Origin: DATDFB01 sp035276475
GTDB taxonomy: Bacteria; Acidobacteriota; Thermoanaerobaculia; Gp7-AA8
Assembly (NCBI GenBank): GCA_035276475.1
Contig: DATELQ010000020.1
Span: forward strand, 18,594 to 82,593
Direction: 5' to 3'
DNA length: 64,000 nt
Position 1 is the stretch's first letter, and each line of letters begins with the position of its first letter. Shown one piece after another: positions 25,373 through 33,456 of this stretch. The notes beneath the pieces are model-generated. The model saw only the letters and a list, made by a program, of their open reading frames with translations, did not search any database and was not told where the DNA came from. The position numbers were made by a program, and so were the translations under genes.

Positions 25373-26031
25373 TGCTTCTTGTATCCCGCCGGAATTGCGA
25401 ACGTCGCCTTCGTCGTGTCGACGCGCTTGATGTCGCTCACCTCGATCGTCGACGTCGTGCTCGACTCCTTGCCGCTCGCGCTCTTCGAGCGGAGCGTCGT
25501 CACTTCTTTGAGCGGGAAGCCCTTCACCGTCGACGATGCCATCGACTCCAGAATCTTGTCGACGTCAGGGATGCCGGTGCGCACCGACTGGCTCGCGAAG
25601 ATCGACGCCGCCGCCTCGGGCAGCCGATCGGTGCGCCACGACTCGCTCAACATCGACAGGTGCACCGTGAACGTATCCATCGTCACGTCGAAGCTCGTCT
25701 CCACCGCCCAGCGATGCGTCGGATAGCCCTCGAGCGTGCCGCCGTCGCCGAGGTCGCGCGTCGTCGTCTTCGTGTTCGAGACCTTGATATCCATCCCCAC
25801 CAGGTCGGCTGCCGACATCGTCGTGTACGTCTTCTTCGTCGGATCGAGAAACGTCAGCGTCTTCCCGCCGTCGGCCGTGAGCATCACGGCGCCGTTCTCC
25901 ATCTCCAGGCGGACCTTCGCGCCGTCGGCGACGACGCGGCCGCTCGTGCCGGCGGAGCTTTTCAGGTTGTAGGACATGCCGGCCGCAGCGTTGACCGCCA
26001 CGAACAGCAGCAGCGCGCAGACTTTTTTCAT
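25369..26031 (-). CDS. Secreted DUF4412-like protein
   Basis: The 220-residue protein has a signal peptide (MKKVCALLLFVAVNAAAG) followed by LolA-like beta strands. The pattern is typical of DUF4412: a strand with VRLEMENGAVMLTADGGKTLTFLDPTKKTY, then EGYPTHRWAVETSFDV. Such proteins are periplasmic with unknown ligands. The start at 26031 is chosen because it begins a standard signal peptide. It is probably co-transcribed with the cyclophilin. The family name is from pattern memory only. Confidence 0.72.
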   Translation of the reverse strand: MKKVCALLLFVAVNAAAGMSYNLKSSAGTSGRVVADGAKVRLEMENGAVMLTADGGKTLTFLDPTKKTYTTMSAADLVGMDIKVSNTKTTTRDLGDGGTLEGYPTHRWAVETSFDVTMDTFTVHLSMLSESWRTDRLPEAAASIFASQSVRTGIPDVDKILESMASSTVKGFPLKEVTTLRSKSASGKESSTTSTIEVSDIKRVDTTKATFAIPAGYKKQ

Positions 26032-26109
26032 GCGCACATCATGTATGATTTGCCGCGCCCCCGGTGCCATTAGATTCCTTCGCAATTCGAATGACTTAGG
26101 AGGACTACC

Positions 26110-27396
26110 TTGCGATCCCTTGGCAGAATGTGGCTAGTGACCACGGCCGCCCTGCTGCTCCTCAGCAGCGCGGCGTACGGCTCCGGATTCTCTCTCTTTG
26201 AACAGGGCGCGAAAGCGACGGCGATGGGCGGTGCCTTCGCCGCGACGGCCGACGACCCGTCGGCGATCTTCTACAACGTCGCCGGAATTGCCCAGCAGCG
26301 CAAGATGGCCTTCATGGTCGGCGGCACGGCCATCAACTTCTCCAACGAATTCCGCGGCGATCCGAACGACCCGTTCACCTCCGGCACCTCCGCCAAATAC
26401 CGCGCGCACACCTTCGTTCCGCCGAACGCGTACTTCATCTTGCCGATCGGCAGCAACCTCACCTTCGGCGTCGGCGTCATGACGCCGTACGGCCTGCGCA
26501 CGAACTGGCAGGAGCCGTGGGTCGGCCGCTTCATCTCGCGCGACGCCAACGTCAAGTTGCTCTCCGTCGAGCCGGCCGTGGCGTGGCAGACCACCGACGG
26601 CCGCCTGGCCATCGGCGTCGGCGCCGAGTACCGCCGCTCGCACATCGTCCTCAACCGCAACAACGCCGCGTTCAACCCGTTCAACGGCCAGATCTCCGAC
26701 ACGGCCAACGCGTTCCTCAACAGCGACTGGGACAGCACCTGGCTCTGGAACGCCGGCATCCTCTTCAAGCCGAGCGACTCCTTCCGTGTCGGCGTCTCCT
26801 ACCGCCCCGCGTCGCACATCGACTACACCGGCGACGCGCACTTCACGCAGATCCCGACGAACACGCCGCTCGACGTTCTGGTCAAGGCTCAGTTGCCGCC
26901 CGACCAGAGCATCGCCACGACGATCAACTTCCCGGCCGTCCTCTCCGCCGGCATCGCCACCTCGGCGATCGGCCACGGCTGGGACCTCGAGGCCGACGTC
27001 ACGCACACGACGTGGAGCGAATTCGAGTCGCTCGCGGTCACGTTCGGCACGACCTCGGCGCTGAACTTCACCCGCCCGCAGAACTGGCACGACACGTACT
27101 CCTATCGCCTCGGCGCGAACAAGAAGGCCACGGAGAACTGGGACGTCCGTCTCGGCGCGGTGTACGACGAGAACCCGCAGCCGACCGAGGGCGTCGGGCC
27201 GCTGCTTCCCGACTCCGACCGCATCGGCGTCAGCTTCGGCGTCGGCTACCATCGCGGACCGTGGTTCATTGACCTCACCGAATTCGTGCTTCACTTCAAA
27301 ACGCGCAGCACGCAAGGGATCAGCAGTGACAACTTCAACGGGACGTACAGAACGGACGCGAATCTGATCAGCGTGAATTTGGGCTATCGGTTTTAG
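26110..27396 (+). CDS. FadL/TodX-family outer-membrane transport protein
   Basis: The 428-residue protein has a signal peptide, then the FadL hatch region (SGFSLFEQGAKATAMGGAFA, DDPSAIFYN), then a long beta-barrel domain ending in an aromatic residue (LGYRF). These proteins carry hydrophobic compounds such as fatty acids across the outer membrane. The start is TTG: AGGAGG at 26098-26103 is 6 nt upstream, which decides it over the internal ATG. A secreted GDSL hydrolase follows after 27 nt and may release the substrate. Confidence 0.93.
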   Translation: MRSLGRMWLVTTAALLLLSSAAYGSGFSLFEQGAKATAMGGAFAATADDPSAIFYNVAGIAQQRKMAFMVGGTAINFSNEFRGDPNDPFTSGTSAKYRAHTFVPPNAYFILPIGSNLTFGVGVMTPYGLRTNWQEPWVGRFISRDANVKLLSVEPAVAWQTTDGRLAIGVGAEYRRSHIVLNRNNAAFNPFNGQISDTANAFLNSDWDSTWLWNAGILFKPSDSFRVGVSYRPASHIDYTGDAHFTQIPTNTPLDVLVKAQLPPDQSIATTINFPAVLSAGIATSAIGHGWDLEADVTHTTWSEFESLAVTFGTTSALNFTRPQNWHDTYSYRLGANKKATENWDVRLGAVYDENPQPTEGVGPLLPDSDRIGVSFGVGYHRGPWFIDLTEFVLHFKTRSTQGISSDNFNGTYRTDANLISVNLGYRF

Positions 27397-27423
27397 CGGC
27401 CGAGCGACCACAAAGGAGAACCA

Positions 27424-28827
27424 ATGACTCGCATCAGAAGCTTTGCACGCATTGCCGCGGCGATGTTGATCATCGCGGCGCTCGCCGTTCCGAGCTTTGC
27501 CGCGCGCGGCTCGGCAGATTTCACCCGCTTCGTGGCCATCGGCGACAGCTACGGCGCCGGCTTCGAAGCAGGCTCGCTGAATCAGACGCACCAGCCGTTC
27601 GGATGGCCGGCCATCATCGCCCGCCAGGTCGGGCTGCAGATCTGCGCGCCCAACGCGTCGGCGGCCGACAACTGCTTCGCCATTCCGTTCATCAGCAACC
27701 CCGGCCTGCCGGGCGGTGAGCTCGTCTTCAACGGCTCGACGCTCGTCACGGTCCCGGGCTCCGGTTCGCCGCTGATGCTCGGCTTCGGCCGGCCGTACAA
27801 CAACCTCTCCGTGCCCGGCTACACGGTCGGTGCGGTGCAGGCGTTGACGGGCGCCGAGGCGACGTCCGGGCTCGGCCAGGTGATTCTGCGCGGCCTCGGC
27901 ACCGAGGTCGATCAGGCCCTGCTGCTGCACCCGACGTTCATCGCCATCTGGATCGGCGGCAACGACTTTCTCGGCGCCGTGAGCGCGGGCGATCCGAACA
28001 AGCTGACTCCGGCGGCGACGTTCGCCGCGCAGTACAAGGCGATGCTCGACAAGCTGACCGCGGGCGCGCCGGGCGCCGGCATGGTCCTCGGCACGCTTCC
28101 GGCGAACTTCACCGCAGCTCCGCTCACGTCGCGGCTGCCGTCCGTCGTCTTCGACTCGAACTTCCAGCCGGTTCTCGTCGGCGGCAATCCGATCCCACTC
28201 TTCTATCTCCCGGCCGGTTCGACGACGCCGGCGGCTGTTCCGGCCGGCAGCATCTTCCTGCTCTCGTCGCTGTCGCGCTATCAGCAGGGCTTCGGCATCC
28301 CGCCGAACCTCAAGGCCGTGCCTCCGTTCAGCCTCCTGCCGCACGTCGGCGAGCCGCTGACGGACGCGGAGATCATCACGCCGGCCGAGCAGGCCGTGTT
28401 CGCGCAGCGCATCGCCGACTACAACGCCACGATCCTGGCCGAGGCGAGCGCGCGGCAGATTCCGGTGGCCGACATCAAGGGCCTCTTCGACCGCATCACG
28501 CAGCCGCAGGTCTTCGGCGGCATCGCCGTGACGAACACCTGGATCAGCGGCGGCCTGTTCAGCAACGACGGCGTGCACCCGAGCGACATCGGCTACACGC
28601 TCTTCGCGAATGAGTTCATCAAGGCCATCAACAGCGGCTACAACACCCACATCCCGCTGGCCTCGGTCATCGCGACGTTCCAGAACAACGGCCAGTTCAC
28701 CGGCTTCGGCGACAACAAGGGCTACGCCATCGTCGATCCGGAGGCCGCGAGCGCGATGACTTCGATCTTGAGCAGCGCGTCCGTTCCAGCCCCCGCGCCG
28801 CCGCGACGGCGCACCGCGCATCACTAA
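27424..28827 (+). CDS. Secreted SGNH/GDSL hydrolase (lipase/esterase)
   Basis: The 467-residue protein has a signal peptide of about 27 residues. The catalytic Ser42 lies in AIGDSYGAG (block I), G-x-N-D appears as GGND (block III), and the Asp/His pair lies in DGVHPSD (block V). The family hydrolyses esters of lipids or glycans. AAGGAG stands 6 nt before the ATG. The gene follows the FadL gene closely and ends before a strong terminator, so the two form an operon suited to lipid breakdown and uptake (inference). Confidence 0.92.
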   Translation: MTRIRSFARIAAAMLIIAALAVPSFAARGSADFTRFVAIGDSYGAGFEAGSLNQTHQPFGWPAIIARQVGLQICAPNASAADNCFAIPFISNPGLPGGELVFNGSTLVTVPGSGSPLMLGFGRPYNNLSVPGYTVGAVQALTGAEATSGLGQVILRGLGTEVDQALLLHPTFIAIWIGGNDFLGAVSAGDPNKLTPAATFAAQYKAMLDKLTAGAPGAGMVLGTLPANFTAAPLTSRLPSVVFDSNFQPVLVGGNPIPLFYLPAGSTTPAAVPAGSIFLLSSLSRYQQGFGIPPNLKAVPPFSLLPHVGEPLTDAEIITPAEQAVFAQRIADYNATILAEASARQIPVADIKGLFDRITQPQVFGGIAVTNTWISGGLFSNDGVHPSDIGYTLFANEFIKAINSGYNTHIPLASVIATFQNNGQFTGFGDNKGYAIVDPEAASAMTSILSSASVPAPAPPRRRTAHH

Positions 28828-28835
28828 AACACTTC

Positions 28836-28857
28836 GGGCCGCCCGGTTGGGCGGCCC
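28836..28857 (+). terminator. Rho-independent-like terminator after the FadL/GDSL operon
   Basis: A perfect 9-bp GC stem (28836-28844 with 28849-28857) with a 4-nt loop lies 8 nt after the GDSL stop, followed by a moderately T-rich stretch. It lies between convergent genes and may serve both. Confidence 0.8.
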
Positions 28858-28874
28858 GATTCATTTGTGTTCGC

Positions 28875-29252
28875 TTAAGTTCCTGCCGGCCTTCCGCGCG
28901 GCGACGGCTTGGAGATGTCGATCATGGCCATGCGCTCCTTCTCGTCGTACCAGCAGTGGAAGCGCTTGATGCCTGGGACTTCGATGTCGTAAGCGCGGAA
29001 GAAGCTCGGGACGTGCAGCGAGGTCGACTTGTCGGACTGGCGGATGCGCGCGGCGCCTTCCTCTTTCTTCTCCAGCGGCTTGATGCCGATGACCTTCCGC
29101 TTCTTGTCGTAGTAGAGATTCGCGCTCGATTTACCGCGCAGGCGCAGGGCCGAGGCGACGGGAGATGGCAGACGGATCAGCCGCGACTGCACGATGGTCG
29201 CGGACGAAGGACGTTCCGACTCTTGCTGCGGCTCCCATTTCTCAAATGCCAT
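28875..29252 (-). CDS. Small AbrB-like predicted DNA-binding protein
   Basis: This is a protein of about 125 residues. The core contains a swapped-hairpin-like pattern (LIRLPSPVASALRLRG, then NLYYDKKRKVIGIKPL). It resembles a group of small bacterial proteins with LYD-x-x-x-x-x-IGL/I-x-P that look like AbrB/MraZ domains. The C-terminal half has FFRAYDIEV and YDEKERMAMIDI. ATG 29252 is preferred because of GAGGAG 7 nt upstream. A near-consensus promoter stands upstream. DNA binding is inference. Confidence 0.65.
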   Translation of the reverse strand: MAFEKWEPQQESERPSSATIVQSRLIRLPSPVASALRLRGKSSANLYYDKKRKVIGIKPLEKKEEGAARIRQSDKSTSLHVPSFFRAYDIEVPGIKRFHCWYDEKERMAMIDISKPSPRGRPAGT

Positions 29253-29298
29253 GCTCCGACTCCTCACCCATCACGGACCACTCGGCTGCGTGATGCTG

Positions 29299-29326
29299 AT
29301 CATAAAAGCAGTCGTGATAATGTCAA
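29299..29326 (-). promoter_or_regulatory. Sigma-70 promoter of the small AbrB-like gene
   Basis: On the minus strand TTGACA (29326-29321) is followed by a 16-nt spacer and TATGAT (29304-29299). This is the best full promoter in the window and lies in a locally AT-rich stretch. The predicted start of transcription is about 40 nt before the ATG, so this mRNA has a leader and a ribosome site. Confidence 0.75.
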
Positions 29327-29353
29327 CAATTAACGGCAATGGTTAGGCCTCGG

Positions 29354-29381
29354 ATAAAACTTCGTTGCGACAAAGTTTTAT
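29354..29381. repeat. AT-rich 9-bp hairpin upstream of the AbrB-like promoter
   Basis: Arms 29354-29362 and 29373-29381 are perfect complements with a 10-nt loop. It lies downstream of the minus-strand gene ending at 29427 and could terminate it, but no T-run follows on that strand. Confidence 0.4.
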
Positions 29382-29426
29382 TCTTAGTTATTTGAACAGA
29401 AAGGCAAACTGCTGAATTAAAGCCAC

Positions 29427-30878
29427 TTAGGGCAGATGGGGGCCCTGGGACGGCAGCAGTTTGAGCGTCACCCAGCGCTCGCCGACCATGAGCTGACCGC
29501 CGAACGGCGCGTCGGCGCACCCCTGCATCCGGCGCACCCACAGCGATACGCGGTTGCCGGCGTCGTTGCCCCACTTCGAGCAATCGCCGTAGAAAAAGAT
29601 GCCGTCGCCGCCGGGGCGCGCCTGAAATTCGAACATGCCGATGTCTGTGGCTTCGTCGAAGTCTTCGCTCGTCGGCGACGCAGTTTTGCGTCGATGGCGG
29701 ATCTCGACGCCGAGCTGTCCGTAGCCGCTGACGTCGAAGTCGGCGATCTCGACGTAGCCGTTCATCGACCAGGAGAAGTCGCCCTTCGACGGCGGCAGCT
29801 CGAACTCGAGGACCTTCGACCAGCTGCCGCAGACGGGACTCATCGCCGCCGGCTGCACGGCATCGCCGTCGGCCTTCACGACGATGCGGTCGCTCGCGCT
29901 CACGCGATGCATCGGGATGATGTTGAGGTACGGCAGGCGTAGCGGAAACGACAACGCGTTCACGCGAAGACCGCCGAGGTGGGCGACGCCGGCGTCAGCG
30001 CGCATCCAGAGCTGGATCTTGTGATGCTCGGCCGCAATCGCGCGCTTGTCGTCGAACGCCACCATCCCCTCGGGCAAGAGCTCCGGAATGGCGACGGTGC
30101 CGTGCTCGCCGATCGCTTCGTCATCGAGGGTGAAGGCGATCTCGAGCTTCGTGGCGCGGTCGACGCTGTCGACGCGGAACGACGACTGCAGCGCCGCGTC
30201 GACGGGCCAGCGCGGATCGAGCGCCATCGCGTCGCCGACGCGCGTCCACGCCTCGCCGACGTCGAGCGCGTCGGCCTGCGACTCCGCCGCCGGATAGTCG
30301 CGCGGCACGCCCTGCGCGGTGAGCCACTGCAGGTCGACGGCGATGCCGTTCGTCTCCGGCCCGTCGAGGAGCCGGCACCACATCGAATAGACGTAGTTCC
30401 CCGCCGGCAGATCGCGCGCGAGTCCGGCGAAGCGCTCGGCGCGCGGGATGTGCGGGCCGACGTGGCGCAGCGCGGTGGCGACGACGACCGGCGCCGGATC
30501 GTCGGCGGACTTGCCGAGGCGGAGCTGGATCTCGTAGCGGGCGTCGAGCGGCGCCGTCGGGCGCGGCGAGAAGGAGATGCGCAGCGACCCCCGCAGCAGC
30601 AGATTCACCGGCGCCGAGGCGCTGACGTTCTGCTCGGCGAACTCGGCGCAGCCGCTCTGGATCTTCACCCAGTGCAGGTCGGGGGCGTAGTTGACGACCA
30701 TCCGCGCGCCGACCGGACGGTCGTCGAGGTGATGAACGAGGTCTTCGGTGTAGGGAAAGCGCGTCCCGCGCTGCGGCTGCGCACTCGCCACGATGGTGTA
30801 GTGCCCGTTGCCGATGCAGTCGGCGGCGGCAGGGAGGGCGGCGAGGAAAAGCGCAGCGGCGAGAGCGAGGCGCGGCAT
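29427..30878 (-). CDS. Large secreted protein of unknown function
   Basis: This is a protein of about 483 residues with a signal peptide (PRLALAAALFLAALPAAA) and a beta-rich mature chain. It looks like three or four sandwich domains: repeated patterns such as ATKLEIAFTLDD and DRIVVKADG, and a C-terminal part with FEFQARPGGDGIFFYGDCSKWGN. Several cysteines could form disulfides. I do not recognise the family. ATG 30878 is favoured over GTG 30887 because TATCGT ends 7 nt before it. Confidence 0.7.
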   Translation of the reverse strand: MPRLALAAALFLAALPAAADCIGNGHYTIVASAQPQRGTRFPYTEDLVHHLDDRPVGARMVVNYAPDLHWVKIQSGCAEFAEQNVSASAPVNLLLRGSLRISFSPRPTAPLDARYEIQLRLGKSADDPAPVVVATALRHVGPHIPRAERFAGLARDLPAGNYVYSMWCRLLDGPETNGIAVDLQWLTAQGVPRDYPAAESQADALDVGEAWTRVGDAMALDPRWPVDAALQSSFRVDSVDRATKLEIAFTLDDEAIGEHGTVAIPELLPEGMVAFDDKRAIAAEHHKIQLWMRADAGVAHLGGLRVNALSFPLRLPYLNIIPMHRVSASDRIVVKADGDAVQPAAMSPVCGSWSKVLEFELPPSKGDFSWSMNGYVEIADFDVSGYGQLGVEIRHRRKTASPTSEDFDEATDIGMFEFQARPGGDGIFFYGDCSKWGNDAGNRVSLWVRRMQGCADAPFGGQLMVGERWVTLKLLPSQGPHLP

Positions 30879-30885
30879 CACTAAC

Positions 30886-30891
30886 ACGATA
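30886..30891 (-). promoter_or_regulatory. Putative -10 element of the 483-residue secreted protein gene
   Basis: TATCGT on the minus strand ends 7 nt before ATG 30878, matching the leaderless layout seen at other starts. It overlaps the alternative GTG at 30887, which would then be excluded. Confidence 0.4.
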
Positions 30892-30983
30892 CGCGCCAGA
30901 GTCGCGAAGCGTCGGTGACTGCGCCCGCGAAAACGTGACGCGGCTCATGGCCGCGCCAGCCATTCCCGCATACGTTGGCGGGT

Positions 30984-32759
30984 ATGCACGTCCGTTTCTC
31001 GGTCCTTCTGTCGCTCATCGTCTGTCCGTTCGCGATGGCGGCAAGCATCACCGGCGTCGTCACGGCGCCATCAGGCGCCCCGATCGCAAACGCGCGCGTC
31101 GCCGTGTTTCGCGAGATGCCGCCGCCGGCCCTCATTGCGCTCGACGCGCCGCCTCGGCCGCTGGCGTCCGTGACCACCGGCGCGAGCGGCGCGTTCTCGG
31201 TCGAACCGGGAAGCAACGGGGTCGTCGTCGTGCACGTCTCCGCCGATGGCTTCGAGCCGGTCGACATCGCCACCGACCCCGAGCCGCTCGGCACACTCAT
31301 GCTGCGGCCCGCCGAGACCGTCACCGGGCGCGTCACGGCGAACGGCAAGCCGGTCGCGAACGCGGCGGTCATCGCGATGCCGGTCGTGCAAGGCATCCCG
31401 ACGGTCGTAATGACGGATGCCGACGGCAAGTACCGCATCGCCGAGCCGACGTGGTGGGCGGAGAGCATTCTCGTTCGCCATCCCGATTTCGCGCCCGCGG
31501 TGCATCCGATCTCCTCGCGCGATTTCGTGCTCTCTTCCGGAGACACGCTGCGCGGCTCGGTGGTCGACGAGAACGGCCGGCCGGCCGGCGGCGCGGCCGT
31601 CTCGCTCGATGGTCTGCTCGAAACCACCACCGGCGCCGACGGCCGCTTCACCATCGCGCACGTGTATGTGCGGCCGCTGCGGCTCGTCGCGCGAAGCGGC
31701 TCGCGCATCGCCACAGCGTTGGCGAGCGAGAAGGCCATCGTGCTCAAGCTCGCCCCGGCACGGCGCATCGCCGGCACGCTCGTCGACGAGACCAACAAGC
31801 CGGTGGCCGGCGCGATCGTCACGGCCCTCGGCGACGCTCTCGGGGATTCGACGCTCAGCGACGCCCGCGGCGCGTTCGCCATCAGCGTGCCCGCCGGCCA
31901 GTACCTCGTCTCGGCGAGCGCGCACAACCTCGAGGCGGACTCCGGCGCAGCGGACGTGACGGGCGCTGACGCAAACGTCGCGCTCCATGCGACCCACCTC
32001 CTCCCGCTGCAGGGCGTCGTGCAGACCGCGGACGGGAAGCCGGTCGGCGGCGCGGCGCTCTTCGTCCTCGCCGGCGAGGGCGACGACGCGATGCCGATGC
32101 CGCTTTCGCCGCGTGCGAGCGGCGCGGACGGCCGCTTCCGCGTGCGCACGAAGATCATCGACTCGCAGCCCGAACGCATCGTGGCCATGAAGCCGGGAAT
32201 GCCGCTGGCGACGTCGCCGCTCGTCACGCCGCGGACGCGCGAGGTCGTCGTCACCATGCCCGACCGAGGAGTCGAAGTCCACGGCGTCGTCACCGGCCGC
32301 GACGGAAAACCGCTGGCCGACGTCGCCGTGACGCCGCTTCCCGGCGAGCGGCGATTCGGGGAGCCGGCGCTTCTCTGGGCGACGACCGATGCCGCCGGCC
32401 GTTTCTCCGGCTACCTCGCCGCCGGCTCGACCGCCCTGGGCTTCGCCAAACGCGGCTACGTGCGCGAGGAACAGCGCGTGACCGTAACGGCAGACGCGAA
32501 GCCGGTCGCGGTCTCGCTCCGCGCGACCGTCGGCATTCGCGGACGCGTCGTGAATGCCGACGGCTCGCCGGCCGCCGAGGTGCCGGTGCTGACGCGCTCC
32601 GAGCAGGCGCAGACCGATGCGAACGGCACGTTCGTGCTCGAGAACCTCGAGCCGGGCCCGCAACAGATCCTCTTCGGCAAAGAAGGCGAACAGCGAGCTA
32701 CGGTCAAGGCCCCGGCCAGCGACGTGCGGCTCGTCTTGAAGCCGAGCGACACGCGCTGA
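30984..32759 (+). CDS. Secreted multi-repeat carboxypeptidase-regulatory-like domain protein
   Basis: This is a protein of about 591 residues with a signal peptide and then six or seven tandem domains of 75-90 residues. Each has the CarboxypepD_reg pattern: a strand like ITGVV, then a Gly-x-Pro-(V/I/L)-A-(N/G/D)-A segment (SGAPIANARV, NGKPVANAAV, NGRPAGGAAV, NKPVAGAIV, DGKPVGGAAL, DGKPLADVAV, DGSPAAEVPV), then a D-A-x-G-x-F/Y strand. There is no catalytic domain. It is probably a surface or periplasmic binding or scaffold protein. ATG 30984 is used, as TTG 30975 lies inside the probable -10 region. Confidence 0.85.
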   Translation: MHVRFSVLLSLIVCPFAMAASITGVVTAPSGAPIANARVAVFREMPPPALIALDAPPRPLASVTTGASGAFSVEPGSNGVVVVHVSADGFEPVDIATDPEPLGTLMLRPAETVTGRVTANGKPVANAAVIAMPVVQGIPTVVMTDADGKYRIAEPTWWAESILVRHPDFAPAVHPISSRDFVLSSGDTLRGSVVDENGRPAGGAAVSLDGLLETTTGADGRFTIAHVYVRPLRLVARSGSRIATALASEKAIVLKLAPARRIAGTLVDETNKPVAGAIVTALGDALGDSTLSDARGAFAISVPAGQYLVSASAHNLEADSGAADVTGADANVALHATHLLPLQGVVQTADGKPVGGAALFVLAGEGDDAMPMPLSPRASGADGRFRVRTKIIDSQPERIVAMKPGMPLATSPLVTPRTREVVVTMPDRGVEVHGVVTGRDGKPLADVAVTPLPGERRFGEPALLWATTDAAGRFSGYLAAGSTALGFAKRGYVREEQRVTVTADAKPVAVSLRATVGIRGRVVNADGSPAAEVPVLTRSEQAQTDANGTFVLENLEPGPQQILFGKEGEQRATVKAPASDVRLVLKPSDTR

Positions 32760-32775
32760 GGTCGCGGAACGTCCG

Positions 32776-33198
32776 TTACTGCACCTGTCGCGGCGGCGCC
32801 TCCTCCCGCCCCGCCCAGATGATGTCGACGTCGTACTTGGCGATCGTGGCATCGGCGGTCATCAGCGGCACTCCTTCCGTCTGTGCCTGAGCGATCAGAA
32901 GGCAGTCGAAGGGATCGCGATGGTGCAGCGGCAGCTCGGCCACGCGCAGAGCGTGGTTGATGTAGAGCGGCAGCGTCTTGACACGGGAGCTCTCGATCCC
33001 GGCCTCGACATACTCCTTCGCTGAGGAGGGAAAGGTGAGCTTTCCGATCCGTGCCTTGACCGCGATCTCCGCAACGCTCACGGCGGAGAAGACGATGGTG
33101 TTCTCGTCACTGGCGATCAACGCCAAAGCCTTGTCGTTCAACCTCTCCCGCGCAACGAAGGCCCAAAGCCAGCAGTGGGTATCAATCAGGAATTTCAT
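32776..33198 (-). CDS. PIN-domain toxin, VapC type
   Basis: The 140-residue protein is a single PIN domain with the acidic metal-binding residues Asp6 (LIDTHCW), Glu44 (SVAEIAVK), Asp98 (RDPFDCLLIAQA) and Asp116 (TADATIAKY). VapC toxins are Mg-dependent RNases that cut tRNA or rRNA. It overlaps the antitoxin gene by 17 nt, with the toxin second as usual for vapBC. ATG 33198 is chosen, since upstream in-frame ATGs lie deep in the antitoxin. Confidence 0.93.
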   Translation of the reverse strand: MKFLIDTHCWLWAFVARERLNDKALALIASDENTIVFSAVSVAEIAVKARIGKLTFPSSAKEYVEAGIESSRVKTLPLYINHALRVAELPLHHRDPFDCLLIAQAQTEGVPLMTADATIAKYDVDIIWAGREEAPPRQVQ

Positions 33199-33421
33199 CC
33201 AACCCCCAAGTCTCCGGATCGACCTCGTCATCGAAGTCAGGGCTGATCCAGACCTTCCCTTCCCAACTGCCGATCCAGTCGTTCTTCGGCTTCGTCTCGT
33301 ACGGCACCAGGCGCGCGACCGGCTTTCCGTCCCGCGCGATGATGATTTCCTCGCCCGACGCCACTTTCACCAGCAGGCGTGAGAGATGCGTTTTCGCTTC
33401 ATGTACATTCACGATTTCCAT
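33182..33421 (-). CDS. Phd/YefM-type antitoxin
   Basis: The 79-residue protein has the Phd/YefM N-terminal DNA-binding fold (VHEAKTHLSRLLVKVASGEEI, IIARDGKPVARLVP). An acidic C-terminal tail (PDFDDEVDPETW) would wrap the toxin. It lies just upstream of and overlaps the PIN gene. It probably represses its own promoter through the palindrome at 33444-33456. Confidence 0.93.
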   Translation of the reverse strand: MEIVNVHEAKTHLSRLLVKVASGEEIIIARDGKPVARLVPYETKPKNDWIGSWEGKVWISPDFDDEVDPETWGLDEIPD

Positions 33422-33427
33422 CCTTCT

Positions 33428-33456
33428 AATCTAGCTTAGTCATTTGACTTAGTCAA
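33428..33456 (-). promoter_or_regulatory. Toxin-antitoxin promoter with overlapping palindromic operator
   Basis: On the minus strand TTGACT (33456-33451), a 17-nt spacer and TAGATT (33433-33428) form a promoter ending 6 nt before the antitoxin ATG. The 13-bp palindrome TTGACTTAGTCAA (33444-33456) covers the -35 and spacer. A direct repeat CTTAGTCA occurs at 33435-33442 and 33448-33455. This fits autorepression by the antitoxin or complex. The -35 lies in the last codons of the yifB-like gene. Confidence 0.65.
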
